From the IMG/VR virus record IMGVR_UViG_3300048592_000321, positions 1 to 40,893 of that record: DNA of 40,893 nucleotides; one strand, written 5' to 3'. The notes beneath the pieces were generated by a model. The model did no database searches, was not told where the DNA came from, and saw nothing but the letters and a program-made list of their open reading frames with translations. Source of the DNA: a virus. The translations under genes were made by a program, and so were the position numbers. Positions 32,164 through 40,425 of this stretch are shown one piece after another. Each line of letters opens with the position of its first letter. Position 1 is the first letter of the stretch.

Positions 32164-33013
32164 AGCCTACGGACTCCACGATTTCAGTGGCGTACCGCTT
32201 GAGTACGTTAATCAGCTTGGCGAATGACGCGTCCCGCCCGTCAACATAGATGTTGCCGTATAGGCCAAGGTATTGACGGTCGCTCTTGTTTTCGGGGCTC
32301 ATTACCAGATTGAGTAGACCGGCTGCGGCGTCAACGCCCTTGCCGTACTCTACTTGCGTCCAGTAAGCGACCTTGTTTTCTGCTTCAATCTTCTTAAACA
32401 CGGGCTGAAGCAGTTCGGACAAGTCCTTTACTTCCTGCTTGGCGGGGCGGCAGTTGATAAACAACTTCAACTGTTCATTGCTGCCGTGCTGTTCCGGGGC
32501 AACCGTTGCCGGGGTCGGGGCAGGTGCGGGTGCGGGTGTCGGGGCCGGTGCGGGCTGTGCCTGCTGTACGGGCTGCGGGGCCGGGGCCGGGGCCGGGGCC
32601 GGGGCCGGGGCCGGGGCCGGGGCCGATGCGCCCAACACGGGCAGCACGTAGTTTTCCAGTGGCGCTTCCTGTAGCAGATACGACAGCTTGCCATAGTCGG
32701 CTGGGCTGAGTTTGGTCGCGTCACCATTTACGGAATCCAACAGGTTGTCCCGCTCAATTTCCACTTTGGTTCGGCGCTTGCGCTTGCGCTTGGGCTTCTC
32801 TGCTTCCTGCTGCGGCTGCGGCTGCGGCTGCGGCTGCGGCTGCGGCTGCGGCTGTTGCAGGTTCATGGACAGCAGCGGACTTTCCGCAGACGGTGCGTTG
32901 TACGCTGCGGGCGGGTTGATTGCCGCAGGCTGCGGCTGCGGCTGCGGCTGCGGCTGCGGCTGTACCGCCGCGTTAATTGCGGGCTGGTTGCTGGGTTGGT
33001 CGAAAAGTCCCAT
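32162..33013 (-). CDS. Possible in-frame internal product of the Cas4-like gene
   Basis: Inside the nuclease gene, AAAAGAGGTAGATTATATG places AGAGGT 8 bases before an in-frame ATG at 33013, a better ribosome site than the gene's own start has. The product (283 residues, beginning [11 protein letters not shown]) would consist of the (QP)n and (PA)n linkers, the basic segment and the C-terminal domain, without the nuclease. The boundary falls right after the last Cys of the nuclease domain, where a separate gene would begin. Its start resembles that of the single-strand-binding-like protein (MGLLDEL). Confidence 0.5.
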   Translation of the reverse strand: MGLFDQPSNQPAINAAVQPQPQPQPQPQPAAINPPAAYNAPSAESPLLSMNLQQPQPQPQPQPQPQPQQEAEKPKRKRKRRTKVEIERDNLLDSVNGDATKLSPADYGKLSYLLQEAPLENYVLPVLGASAPAPAPAPAPAPAPAPQPVQQAQPAPAPTPAPAPAPTPATVAPEQHGSNEQLKLFINCRPAKQEVKDLSELLQPVFKKIEAENKVAYWTQVEYGKGVDAAAGLLNLVMSPENKSDRQYLGLYGNIYVDGRDASFAKLINVLKRYATEIVESVG

Positions 33014-33769
33014 ATAATCTACCTCTTTTGTGTTGTTTGCCGGGCAACCCGGACAGATGGATTTAAACGGACAACCACCATAGTTGCCGCAAGAATCGTA
33101 GTTAGCTTGTACTTCGTTAACGTCGGTCTGTAAACTATCGGCCTTCATGCCGTAAGTATCTGCTTTAACTGTCAGCAGTTCTTGGTAAAACAATTCGTTT
33201 CCACGCTGCATGGGCACGCTAACCACCCGGCTTTGCGTGCTTCGATCATATGATTTAAGTGTAAAGAGCAAGCTGAAATCCAGATACTTGGCTTGCGGCT
33301 CCAACATCATAACCATGTACGTGTAAATTAACCGTTGCGGGTCCAAGCGCAACCGTTCGTAATCGGGTACATACGAGAAGTCCTTTGTGGTTTTGTAGTC
33401 GTAGATGCTTACTAGTTCTGGATTCTTCCTGTCTTGCGCGAGAAGGTCTATCTTGCCGGTCAAGGCAACCGGCCAGCCATCCCCTGCCGGGAAGGTCACG
33501 TTGGCTTCCGTGACTAACTTGTGCGTGTCATGCTTGGGGATATGTTGAAGCAGTTCAATTGCTTCGGGCATCATTTGGTGTATTTCCAATTGCCCTTTAA
33601 CATAGCTTTCCAATTGCGCATGGACCTTTGTGCCAAAGTCCATGGCCGCAGACGTGGGTTGCCCCAAGCCTTTAATCTTGTCGAACCACCACTTGCGCGG
33701 GCAGTCCCGGTAAGTCTTAATTTGACTCGCTGACACGGTGTGAAACGGTTTTAGTTCTGTGCCTTCCAT
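32162..33769 (-). CDS. Cas4/RecB-like PD-(D/E)xK nuclease with repeat linkers and C-terminal domain
   Basis: This 535-residue, three-part protein starts with a nuclease domain (1-245): CPRKWWF (23-29), GTKVH (46-50), LTGKIDLL (103-110, Asp108), DYKT (124-127, catalytic Asp and Lys) and QRLIY (145-149). With [16 protein letters not shown] (227-242), it has the Cys pattern of the iron-sulphur exonucleases Cas4 and AddB. Next comes a disordered region with two (QP)n arrays, a basic [11 protein letters not shown] segment and a (PA)n array. The last domain (from about 420, [20 protein letters not shown] onward) is unrecognised. Nearby polymerase, SSB and resolvase genes suggest DNA-end processing. 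A strong internal ribosome site before Met253 (33013) may give a second product. Confidence 0.85.
   Translation of the reverse strand: MEGTELKPFHTVSASQIKTYRDCPRKWWFDKIKGLGQPTSAAMDFGTKVHAQLESYVKGQLEIHQMMPEAIELLQHIPKHDTHKLVTEANVTFPAGDGWPVALTGKIDLLAQDRKNPELVSIYDYKTTKDFSYVPDYERLRLDPQRLIYTYMVMMLEPQAKYLDFSLLFTLKSYDRSTQSRVVSVPMQRGNELFYQELLTVKADTYGMKADSLQTDVNEVQANYDSCGNYGGCPFKSICPGCPANNTKEVDYMGLFDQPSNQPAINAAVQPQPQPQPQPQPAAINPPAAYNAPSAESPLLSMNLQQPQPQPQPQPQPQPQQEAEKPKRKRKRRTKVEIERDNLLDSVNGDATKLSPADYGKLSYLLQEAPLENYVLPVLGASAPAPAPAPAPAPAPAPQPVQQAQPAPAPTPAPAPAPTPATVAPEQHGSNEQLKLFINCRPAKQEVKDLSELLQPVFKKIEAENKVAYWTQVEYGKGVDAAAGLLNLVMSPENKSDRQYLGLYGNIYVDGRDASFAKLINVLKRYATEIVESVG
32577..32625. repeat. (GGGGCC)n repeat encoding (PA)n
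   Basis: Uninterrupted GGGGCC hexamers lie in the linker of the Cas4-like protein. Confidence 0.9.
32808..32961. repeat. Two (GGCTGC)n arrays encoding (PQ)n
   Basis: The arrays are at 32808-32855 and 32925-32961, separated by coding sequence for LQQ and Ala/Pro/Ser residues. They match the array in the single-strand-binding-like gene. Confidence 0.9.
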
Positions 33770-33798
33770 TTACGCTCTTTCGTATCCTGTGTTAGTGT

Positions 33799-36291
33799 TT
33801 ATCCCCTGCTTCTTTGGTCGTCAATGCTTAAATGTAGAAAATCTTCAATAGCTTTAACTAGTTCGTCTGGTGCCGCCCGCTCTATTTCGTCCATGAGTAG
33901 TTCGTAGTCGGCAATGTAGAACTTACGCGGACCCATGGTTGTACGCTTGGACTTCTCTGTTTCGCGGCTGAAGATTTTAAGAGAGGAAGCGGCATCCCGG
34001 GGAGAAGGAACCTTGCCAAAACGCGTTTCGTTTAAGTTCCAGTATTCCGCGAGCCCCTTCCAGCGGATAGCTACTGTGCCTTCCGTAAACAAAACACCTT
34101 CTTCGTACTTGGTGTAGTGCCCGTTCTTTGCGGTTGCTGCTTCGATTACGTAGTTTGCCACCACTTCAAACAAGGTGCTGTTGCTCCGGTACGTGCGCAG
34201 CATTTGCAACTTTTCCATGTTGAAGTTGCCCGGCACAAGGAACCTGTTTTCGTGCCCTTCTGTTTCCACTTCAACTGTTTGCTTTAACCAGAGTACGTGC
34301 CGGGCAATCAGGTCGTCTTCTACCCATTCGGTTGTAGTCTGCCTGCCATGGAGCCGCTTAAGGTATTGAGCGGCTTCCGAGCCCGTGCTTATCCAAGAAA
34401 TGCGGGATGAAATAGCGTCGATATCGTCTGTGTTTAACGCCTCTTGAATCTTTAGTGCGTTCGCGTTGTTGCTGGTTACGATGACTCTAGCACTACCTTG
34501 CAGGGTATATTGAGGCTGCCCCTTAGTTTCAATAACGTGTTCAGTTTCGCTAATGAACTCACGGAACCGGAGACTGTCTGTGTGGTCCGAGAGCCCTTCA
34601 TCCAGATGGACAAGAGGACACTTGAGAAATGAATCGTTAAACCGTGCCATAACGTCACGGTAGCGGACAGCTTTTCTACCCCATAATCTAGCGAGCCCGT
34701 CAACGAGTAGACTTTTACCAATGGCTTTTGGGCCTTTAATATAAAGGCAAGAATTCGGGCGCTCTGTATTGGTGACAGTGGCAAGCCAAGCCGATAGGGC
34801 ATCATATTCGTCCCCCGCAAGCAAACGCAACCAGTGGTCTATCTTCTCATTAAATGCGGGCTCAAGGTTGCGCAGTTGCCAAACCCCCATAACCATTGTT
34901 TCGTCGCGCCGGTTGTAGATCGGCACGTCAAGCCCGGCCTTGCGGTCGATTCGGGTAATTGGCTTACCAAAGTCCCGCAGCAGGAAACTAACGGGGCGCA
35001 AGGTAATCTGCCCCGATTGGTTTATATCGTATAGGTCTGCTTGGGAAAAGACGTGCGGGCAGCCTTCTGTGATACGTTGCAGCAGGCCGTTACTGCTTGT
35101 CGGGCCAGCATAGCCGCCAATCTTTTCGTTTAGCACGTAGTAGTGGTGTCCGTTTGGCAGGTACAGGATAGCTTGTTTCTTTAACTCTTCCGGGCTTACG
35201 TTCATTGTTTCTGCGAGCCCGCGTTTAATTGCGTCTGCGTCTTGTTCTGCCTGTACCCTTTGTTCGTAAAGAACTTTATTTACTACCCCCAAGATAGATT
35301 GATTCTCTAACCACGTTGCGGTTTCCGCGTCACACAAACGGCAGCAGGCAGACCACAATTCCGCAGGTGACGGGGGCGGGTTGTGCGCGTCCCCGCTTGT
35401 GTCTGCCATGATGGAAGGAAGCAACGCGGCAAAGGCCAGTTCGGGGGAAGGCGCTTCCCCGGGGGGCGTGCACAGCCCAAGGAACATACCCACTACCCTA
35501 ACCATGTAGTTGTTTCGTGCGCCAACTTCGTTGGTCAAGGGTTGGTTGTTTACGATTCGTTTATATAGGTTTTCGTCTACTTCTTTAATTACTTTGTATG
35601 CTTCCGCCTTGGGCTTGGGCGGGTTGATCGGCATGGGGCCGTACTCACGATGCGTTGCCGGTGTGCCTGTCCTGTTATTGGCAAGGTACTTCAGCAAAGC
35701 ATCCGGGCGAAGCGGTAACGTGTCCCGGTCAATAGGCAACGGGCGTAGCCAACGGTATTTCCCTTTCAGTCCGGTGGAAGGGAAACACGCAACTTGGCTA
35801 CGCCCGGCAGAGCGGATATCGTAAACAATTCCGTCTATTTCTACCTTGCGGGTGGCGGAAAACTCTTCCCCCGGGTTGGTGCGGAAGAACAGGTGCAAGC
35901 CCCCGCTTTGCGTGAGTTGTGCCGGGGCGTCTGGATAAAGAGCAAGAACAGAATCAACTAGGCCGGGGTTGTCTAGGTCGAGACAAACTGTGTTGTCGGG
36001 AATGACCATTCCGATATTACGTCCACGCTGGATTTCGTGCGCGATATCGTTAAAGGTTTCAAACTGGCTTTCTTTAACTGCTTGTCTTTGCGCGGGGATG
36101 GTCTGCCATACATTGTGGATCGGTTCTTTGCCTGTAGCTGTAACTTGCTGCCCGTTCGCTGCCGTGAATACTTCACCGGGGGCGCGTAAGGGTATTAAAC
36201 CTACCGCCGCCCATGCCGGGTAGCAGTCCTGCCATGGGATGACGGGGGCATTAGCAATTGCGGGCGAGTTGTTGCTACTGAATATGGGCAC
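33799..36291 (-). CDS. Primase-helicase: Prim-Pol domain fused to SF3/D5-like helicase
   Basis: This 830-residue replication initiator has an N-terminal archaeo-eukaryotic-type Prim-Pol domain with CLDLDNPG (103-110, metal-binding Asp105/Asp107), SGGLHLFFR (129-137) and YDIRSAG (157-163). The C-terminal superfamily 3 helicase has Walker A KGPKAIGKS (519-527), Walker B LVHLDEG (560-566) and a sensor ARVIVTSNN (601-609). Such proteins synthesise primers and unwind DNA at the origin. The start is GTG 36291, with GGAG 9 bases before; the frame is open further upstream but without another start codon. It lies about 80 bases after the 72-residue gene. Confidence 0.93.
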   Translation of the reverse strand: MPIFSSNNSPAIANAPVIPWQDCYPAWAAVGLIPLRAPGEVFTAANGQQVTATGKEPIHNVWQTIPAQRQAVKESQFETFNDIAHEIQRGRNIGMVIPDNTVCLDLDNPGLVDSVLALYPDAPAQLTQSGGLHLFFRTNPGEEFSATRKVEIDGIVYDIRSAGRSQVACFPSTGLKGKYRWLRPLPIDRDTLPLRPDALLKYLANNRTGTPATHREYGPMPINPPKPKAEAYKVIKEVDENLYKRIVNNQPLTNEVGARNNYMVRVVGMFLGLCTPPGEAPSPELAFAALLPSIMADTSGDAHNPPPSPAELWSACCRLCDAETATWLENQSILGVVNKVLYEQRVQAEQDADAIKRGLAETMNVSPEELKKQAILYLPNGHHYYVLNEKIGGYAGPTSSNGLLQRITEGCPHVFSQADLYDINQSGQITLRPVSFLLRDFGKPITRIDRKAGLDVPIYNRRDETMVMGVWQLRNLEPAFNEKIDHWLRLLAGDEYDALSAWLATVTNTERPNSCLYIKGPKAIGKSLLVDGLARLWGRKAVRYRDVMARFNDSFLKCPLVHLDEGLSDHTDSLRFREFISETEHVIETKGQPQYTLQGSARVIVTSNNANALKIQEALNTDDIDAISSRISWISTGSEAAQYLKRLHGRQTTTEWVEDDLIARHVLWLKQTVEVETEGHENRFLVPGNFNMEKLQMLRTYRSNSTLFEVVANYVIEAATAKNGHYTKYEEGVLFTEGTVAIRWKGLAEYWNLNETRFGKVPSPRDAASSLKIFSRETEKSKRTTMGPRKFYIADYELLMDEIERAAPDELVKAIEDFLHLSIDDQRSRG

Positions 36292-36373
36292 GGGCCGGAC
36301 TCCGTTGCGGTTGGAAGGGCGATTGTCTAACAGCGTGAAAGCAAAGTCAACGTGTAAGACTTACACACGCGGC

Positions 36374-36592
36374 TTATTGCTTTGGTTTGTACGGTCGGCG
36401 CTTATTCCAATAATCCACGTTGTTTTGCAGGTTCTTCATAAATGATTTAACTATATCCTCTGCCTCTTCACTAGGAAGAGGAAGTTGTTCGCTCTCGTCG
36501 AAGTAGACACGCAAGACTTCTAGCAGCGCCTTACCGCACCGTCTGTTTAGAACAGGTGCAACGTTCACCGCCTTTTTAATATCGTAAGTCAT
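36374..36592 (-). CDS. Small unknown early protein
   Basis: This 72-residue hydrophilic, helical protein (EEAEDIVKSFMKNLQNNV region) has no recognisable motif. Its ATG overlaps the stop codon of the upstream gene (TAATG type), so translation is coupled. It is the last small gene before the primase-helicase. Confidence 0.65.
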   Translation of the reverse strand: MTYDIKKAVNVAPVLNRRCGKALLEVLRVYFDESEQLPLPSEEAEDIVKSFMKNLQNNVDYWNKRRPYKPKQ

Positions 36593-36915
36593 TACAGGTG
36601 CCTTTCAATTTCGTTGATGATTTCGTTTACGAAAACGTCCAAGTCTTGTTCGGACCAATTAAACGAAACGGTATTGCCAAACCCGTTGCGTTCTCGAACA
36701 AACACAATGGTCCCGTCGTTCCAGATCAGCATGGTAAAACAAGCGGGCTTGTTACGCGTCACCATGACTTGCGGGCGAGCCCATTGCAGCGCCATACCAC
36801 CTGATTCGGCGTGCGACCACCCATAGGGCAGGTCGCGCCGGTCGCTTTCGTCTGTCAGGCGCTTGGCAAGCAGCACTGTCCATTGCGCAGGCAGTGGAAT
36901 CTTAACTATTTTCAT
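36592..36915 (-). CDS. Small unknown early protein
   Basis: This 107-residue mixed alpha/beta protein includes MLIWNDGTIVFVRERNGFG followed by an acidic helical C-terminus (DVFVNEIINEIERHL). It overlaps the previous gene by 14 bases and the next by 1. No family is recognised. Confidence 0.65.
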   Translation of the reverse strand: MKIVKIPLPAQWTVLLAKRLTDESDRRDLPYGWSHAESGGMALQWARPQVMVTRNKPACFTMLIWNDGTIVFVRERNGFGNTVSFNWSEQDLDVFVNEIINEIERHL

Positions 36916-37447
36916 AGGTCATAACCTTGTCTGGTTCAATTGGTCCTGAAAGTGCATCTACTAGCCCGGGCGCGTTATACACACGGTCGATCCCTAAATA
37001 ACTTGGTTCACCTTGTGTGATATCAGCAAGTTTAAATGTTGCTACAAATCGCGCTTTTGTCCGATAGTTCGCTTCTACCCAGCGAATGCCGTACTTGCCT
37101 GCTTTAATTAACTTAAGTAGTTCATCTGTGCTGACAAGGGCAAAGGTCAGGCTGCGTAGAAACGCGTCTTGAATACTGTACTCGTGCTGGCGTTTTGGCT
37201 TGCGCCCCTTGGTTACGTTACCAACTCGAAGCCGCCTGCCTCTTGAGTAGGCGCAAACCACGTAAAGCTTGTCGGGCTGCCTTTCCAGTTGTGTTAACTC
37301 TACTGAGAACAACTTGCGCTCTAGGTGCATTGTTTTAATTTCTACATCCGGCTCAAACAAGTGCAGCTTTTCCTTTACGGCCTTTTCGCCAAGCCGTCCA
37401 GCAAGTAGTGCGTTTTCCCCGTTTAGTTTACGTGCTTTGGTCGGCAT
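36902..37447 (-). CDS. Unknown early protein, possible nucleic-acid enzyme
   Basis: This 181-residue protein begins with a basic segment (MPTKARKLNGENALLAGRLG), then GEKAVKEKL and PDVEIKT (about residues 34-40), and a strand LYVVCAYSRG. An E...ExK-like order is reminiscent of PD-(D/E)xK nucleases, but the spacing is not normal and the call is weak. No membrane segment. GGGA lies 8 bases before the ATG. It belongs to the early small-gene cluster. Confidence 0.6.
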   Translation of the reverse strand: MPTKARKLNGENALLAGRLGEKAVKEKLHLFEPDVEIKTMHLERKLFSVELTQLERQPDKLYVVCAYSRGRRLRVGNVTKGRKPKRQHEYSIQDAFLRSLTFALVSTDELLKLIKAGKYGIRWVEANYRTKARFVATFKLADITQGEPSYLGIDRVYNAPGLVDALSGPIEPDKVMTYENS

Positions 37448-37449
37448 GA

Positions 37450-37611
37450 TTAGTTTCCCTTAACCGGGTCCAGTTCTTCATAGACTAGTTTAATATCAAA
37501 CCAGTCTGCCAATATTTTGATTGTTCCATCCGGCAGCAAGGTCGCTGCCGGATGGATTTTCTTGTTTAGTATATCTACCCACACAAGCGGGGCGGCTGGT
37601 ACCAGTATCAT
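37450..37611 (-). CDS. Small unknown early protein (53 aa)
   Basis: This reading frame has the same leader style as its neighbours (AGAAGGGATTGATTTAAG before ATG 37611) and fits exactly between two genes. The product is MILVPAAPLVWVDILNKK then HPAATLLPDGTIKILADWF and onward, a compact alpha/beta composition. It contains a perfect 13-bp hairpin (37525-37556). Function unknown. Confidence 0.6.
   Translation of the reverse strand: MILVPAAPLVWVDILNKKIHPAATLLPDGTIKILADWFDIKLVYEELDPVKGN
37525..37556 (+). terminator. Antisense terminator-like hairpin inside early gene
   Basis: TCCATCCGGCAGC-aaggtc-GCTGCCGGATGGA is a perfect 13-bp stem with a 6-base loop, followed on the + strand by TTTTCTT. It lies inside a leftward coding sequence, so it would stop rightward, antisense transcription. 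Confidence 0.55.
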
Positions 37612-37617
37612 CTTAAA

Positions 37618-37962
37618 TCAATCCCTTCTTAATTGCTTACGTCGGCCAAGGTCTGCGCCTTCCGCTTCCGGGCTCATACGCTTGAACTTGATCGCGTTGC
37701 GGCGTACCGTGGCCTGCTTGCGCCCGACAATATCCTGGTGTTCTACTCGTTCAAAGGATTTACCGTCGTACAGCACGGTTAACGCGCCCTTCAACACTTC
37801 GATTCGTGCCACAAGCTGCTTACCGTCGTACAGCACGGCTTCCACGGTGCCCGAGCCCGGTAGCACGTCCAGCGGGCTTTCGTACTCTGGGCGTTCCCGC
37901 TCTTCCGCACGCAATTCCTTAATCAGCTTGTTTTTTAGTTCACGTTTCTTTGCGGTCTTCAT
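37618..37962 (-). CDS. Unknown early protein with internal repeat
   Basis: This basic 114-residue protein has a charged N-terminus (MKTAKKRELKNKLIKELRAE) and two copies of VLYDGK 20 residues apart, encoded by identical 19-base DNA (37760-37778 and 37820-37838), which suggests an internal duplication of a beta hairpin. The tail is Arg/Lys-rich. Nucleic-acid binding is possible from charge only. Leader AAAGGGATTTAATT before the ATG. Confidence 0.65.
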   Translation of the reverse strand: MKTAKKRELKNKLIKELRAEERERPEYESPLDVLPGSGTVEAVLYDGKQLVARIEVLKGALTVLYDGKSFERVEHQDIVGRKQATVRRNAIKFKRMSPEAEGADLGRRKQLRRD

Positions 37963-37964
37963 AA

Positions 37965-38180
37965 TTAAATCCCTTTGTAATGAATGGTTTGATGTGCCGG
38001 GTAAATTGATCCTGCTTTACTGTCTCGATAGGCTTTTAATGCGTCTGTAATAACGTCGGCTTCCTCTTTCGTCTCACAAAACGCAATTGGTTTGTTTGTC
38101 AGGCTGTCCATTACAGCGAACCGGAGCCCTGCCAAACGAGCCAGTGTGTTCCTGTGTCGTGCTTGCTTGTCTGTGTTCAT
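37965..38180 (-). CDS. Small unknown early protein
   Basis: This 71-residue protein has GLRFAVMDSLTNKPIAFCET and EADVITDALKAY, resembling the short 'strand-turn-strand-helix' phage proteins with unknown roles. GGAA precedes the ATG by 7 bases. It lies 2 bases before the next gene. Confidence 0.6.
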   Translation of the reverse strand: MNTDKQARHRNTLARLAGLRFAVMDSLTNKPIAFCETKEEADVITDALKAYRDSKAGSIYPAHQTIHYKGI

Positions 38181-38237
38181 GGAAGTTTCCGATAAGTTGC
38201 TTGCGAGTTGGGAGTCTAGCCCGTCAAGTTGTCCGGG

Positions 38238-38552
38238 TCAAGGGCTTGCATCCGAATACTTTGCTACAATCTGTTTAACTCTTTCCGCCAAGTCTTCCGG
38301 CAGTCTACCACGATACGGGTTTAATTCAATTATCAGTGCCATTGCTTCCTGCCGGGCTACTTGTCTCTGATTTGCTCGATTGCGCATTGCGCTTTTTTCT
38401 GCGTATGCCTTTCGCCGCTCTGCTTCCCTTTCTGCTTTCGCCTGCGGGCTGTGCTGCTTGCAGTAGTATCTGCCCTCATGCTGCACAACGCCTTTTCGTG
38501 TGCATCTGTGCAAGCTGTATTTTCTGCTATAAACTAGTTCATAGCATTGCAT
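38238..38552 (-). CDS. Small Cys/His protein, possible zinc-binding
   Basis: The 104 residues from ATG 38552 begin with CYELVYSRKYSLHRC and GRYYCKQHSPQA, Cys and His residues that could hold a zinc ion (C3, C18, C33, H36), followed by a long Ala/Arg/Glu-rich helix and a short acidic end. Leader AGAAAGGATTGATTAAA. A TTG at 38561 is a weaker start. The role is unknown; the layout resembles small phage DNA/RNA-binding factors. Confidence 0.65.
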   Translation of the reverse strand: MQCYELVYSRKYSLHRCTRKGVVQHEGRYYCKQHSPQAKAEREAERRKAYAEKSAMRNRANQRQVARQEAMALIIELNPYRGRLPEDLAERVKQIVAKYSDASP

Positions 38553-38567
38553 TTTAATCAATCCTTT

Positions 38568-38756
38568 CTACCCCTGAATTCCGGCAGGTGAAGAACGATA
38601 AACCAAACAAGATACGATGCGCTTAAAGACTGGCCAGTTTTTATAGTTGCTGCCCAACGCCTTGCGCTCTTGCGCCATGGCAATCAACTCCTTTCCAAGC
38701 GAACCCCGACACTTGGCGGCAACGTGGAAGGTGTGAAGTACACAAAAGTAAATCAT
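38568..38756 (-). CDS. Small unknown early protein
   Basis: This is a basic 62-residue protein. Its ATG overlaps the stop of the upstream gene (ATGA), so translation is coupled. It is rich in Cys and aromatic residues near the N-terminus (MIYFCVLHTFHVAAKCRG), perhaps a small fold. No family is recognised. Confidence 0.55.
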   Translation of the reverse strand: MIYFCVLHTFHVAAKCRGSLGKELIAMAQERKALGSNYKNWPVFKRIVSCLVYRSSPAGIQG

Positions 38757-38983
38757 GGCTTGTCCTTTTCTCCGGGCAGCAACGGGGAAAGCTTGTCAAT
38801 AAAGTAATTCATTACCCATACGTCGGGGATACAGCGGATGTTGTTTTCCTTAAACAACTCCACCTTATCGGGGTAGTCTTCCTTTCCGTATAGTATGGCA
38901 CAAGCGTACTCCGGTGCATTGTCGATTTCGTGAACTTCTTTAAGCCAAAGCATATCGTCTTTTGTTTCGAGAAAGGTTTGCAT
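38753..38983 (-). CDS. Small unknown early protein
   Basis: This is a 76-residue acidic protein from ATG 38983, chosen because AAAGGGATTAAAA precedes it, whereas the longer frame has no ribosome site. Its C-terminal end overlaps the next start. No motif is recognised. Confidence 0.65.
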   Translation of the reverse strand: MQTFLETKDDMLWLKEVHEIDNAPEYACAILYGKEDYPDKVELFKENNIRCIPDVWVMNYFIDKLSPLLPGEKDKP

Positions 38984-39047
38984 TTTTAATCCCTTTAGAT
39001 AAGAGTCTGGACTCCGGGCACTGCTGCAATGCCCGGTGTCGAGCCCG

Positions 39048-39299
39048 TTACCCTTGCAACCATTCATTTAATGCCTTTTGCATCGGCTTGATTCCAAGCT
39101 GCTTACAGGCGATGCGCAGCGTATCATTGCCCGTAAAGGTGTAGTTCCCTGCTGCTATCGCGTGCATCAAGTTTTCCGCAAAGGCTTCCAGTGACTTTTC
39201 TTCTGTCACCCACGGGAACCGTTCAGGCATTAGTTCGGATCGCTCTTTTAATACCTTTAAATGCGTCTTGTGTAGTTCGTGAATTCGTTTGTTTTCCAT
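39048..39299 (-). CDS. Small unknown early protein
   Basis: This is an 83-residue helical protein. It has the segment DTLRIACKQLGIKPMQKALN near the C-terminus, which looks like a helix-turn-helix, so DNA binding is possible but uncertain. AAAGGAAAC lies before the ATG, and the gene starts 12 bases downstream of the clamp gene. Confidence 0.6.
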   Translation of the reverse strand: MENKRIHELHKTHLKVLKERSELMPERFPWVTEEKSLEAFAENLMHAIAAGNYTFTGNDTLRIACKQLGIKPMQKALNEWLQG

Positions 39300-39311
39300 T
39301 GTTTGTTTCCT

Positions 39312-40352
39312 TTAACTAGGAATGGGCATACACAGAATGATATCTTGTTTCCTGTGGCGTTGGTGGAAGTAAAACCCGTGGTCGTTATCGATGTACTTTA
39401 ATTCAATCGGATTAGCGGCGTTCCACGGTTCTGCAAACGCCCGAATCAATCCGATTGCGTTGCCTACTTGTCGGGGGCAGATGTGCAAAGCCACTTCCTT
39501 AAAGTTCTCTTTCGCCTGTCTGCCCATTGTGGGCATGACTGCGGCTGCACGCGCACCCGTAGGCTTGTGGTGTGCTCGCAAATGCATTTCCGTCTGCTTG
39601 CCGTTGGCGAGGAAGTCCACACGGATATCCGCACTATCTTCACTCGTTACGCCCTTCAACACTTCCACCGTATCCCAAAATTTCGGGTGTACTTCAACAG
39701 TGTGTTTTGTTTCGGGCAGTACCCAACGGTATTCAGGGTAGTTTGTGTTGCCGTCAAGAATCGCAAGCCCCCGTCTGGACAAGATAAATAACTTGTTTAC
39801 TCCGTTACGCGAAAGCACGTTAAAGGTCACGTCCTGTGCGCCATCCATCTTGGCGAACACGTCATAGATTAAAGCAAGTGCTTTACTGTCCACGGCAAAC
39901 TTGGCAAGTGGTTCCGTTTTGCTTTCGTCAATAATGTCCCCGCCATGGATGCTGGCAAGGTGTCTACCGTCTGTACATGTGAATCGAGTTGTGTTTGCGT
40001 ACCACTCAATCAGCGTGCAATCGGTTCGGTAACGTCCGGGCTCCGGGGCAGCAAACTTAACTAGTGCTTTGATTTTATCCGGCCCCCAAACACGTCGGGC
40101 AGTTCTGTCCATCTCCCTTGCGTTTTCAAGCGGAAGCAGTGGCGCGTTAACGTCATGGTCAAACCGCTTGCCCGGTTCTGCAATCCATACCATTGCATCT
40201 TGTGTCCAGAATGCCCGTGTCCAGAATGCCCGGGCATAGATTCCGTTTGCCGTATCGGCGACGTGTCCCTCGCACCAGTGGGGGAACTTCCTATAGGCTG
40301 CTTTAAGCTTTTGGTCCGGTTCCCGCGCATCGTTAAATATGAGTTGTTCCAT
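39312..40352 (-). CDS. Putative sliding clamp (DnaN-like)
   Basis: This 346-residue protein resembles bacterial beta clamps. It has RFTCTDGRHLA (123-133), the conserved T-DG-R-L pattern; FAVDSKALALIYDVF (152-166); YPEYRWVLP (205-213), like the Pro-[DE]-Tyr-Arg-x-Val/Ile-Pro motif; and a final ILCMPIPS (339-346), like the MPMR ending. Such a ring would tether the polymerase encoded in this operon; few small phages carry one. A 15-base tandem duplication (40203-40232) doubles RAFWT (41-45 and 46-50) near the N-terminus. The ATG at 40352 is preceded by GGAGCC. The similarity is seen by eye only. Confidence 0.6.
   Translation of the reverse strand: MEQLIFNDAREPDQKLKAAYRKFPHWCEGHVADTANGIYARAFWTRAFWTQDAMVWIAEPGKRFDHDVNAPLLPLENAREMDRTARRVWGPDKIKALVKFAAPEPGRYRTDCTLIEWYANTTRFTCTDGRHLASIHGGDIIDESKTEPLAKFAVDSKALALIYDVFAKMDGAQDVTFNVLSRNGVNKLFILSRRGLAILDGNTNYPEYRWVLPETKHTVEVHPKFWDTVEVLKGVTSEDSADIRVDFLANGKQTEMHLRAHHKPTGARAAAVMPTMGRQAKENFKEVALHICPRQVGNAIGLIRAFAEPWNAANPIELKYIDNDHGFYFHQRHRKQDIILCMPIPS
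40203..40232. repeat. 15-bp tandem duplication in clamp-like gene
   Basis: TGTCCAGAATGCCCG occurs twice in direct succession, adding RAFWT in frame. The perfect identity suggests a recent event. Confidence 0.9.
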
Positions 40353-40390
40353 AGTAGAGGCTCCAATAAAGGTTCAAGAGTTTAAACCCC

Positions 40391-40414
40391 CGGGGGCATA
40401 GTGTCCTGCCCCCG
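40391..40414. promoter_or_regulatory. Hairpin upstream of clamp-like gene
   Basis: CGGGGGCA-tagtgtcc-TGCCCCCG is a perfect 8-bp stem in the 73-base gap between the 46-residue gene and the clamp-like gene. It may attenuate or stabilise the leftward message. Confidence 0.5.
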
Positions 40415-40425
40415 CTTTGTTTCCT

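Noticed and set aside
32354-33017. Rightward Gly/Ala/Cys-repeat open frames over the Cas4-like gene
   Set aside because: These are antisense readings of the (PA)n and (QP)n arrays.
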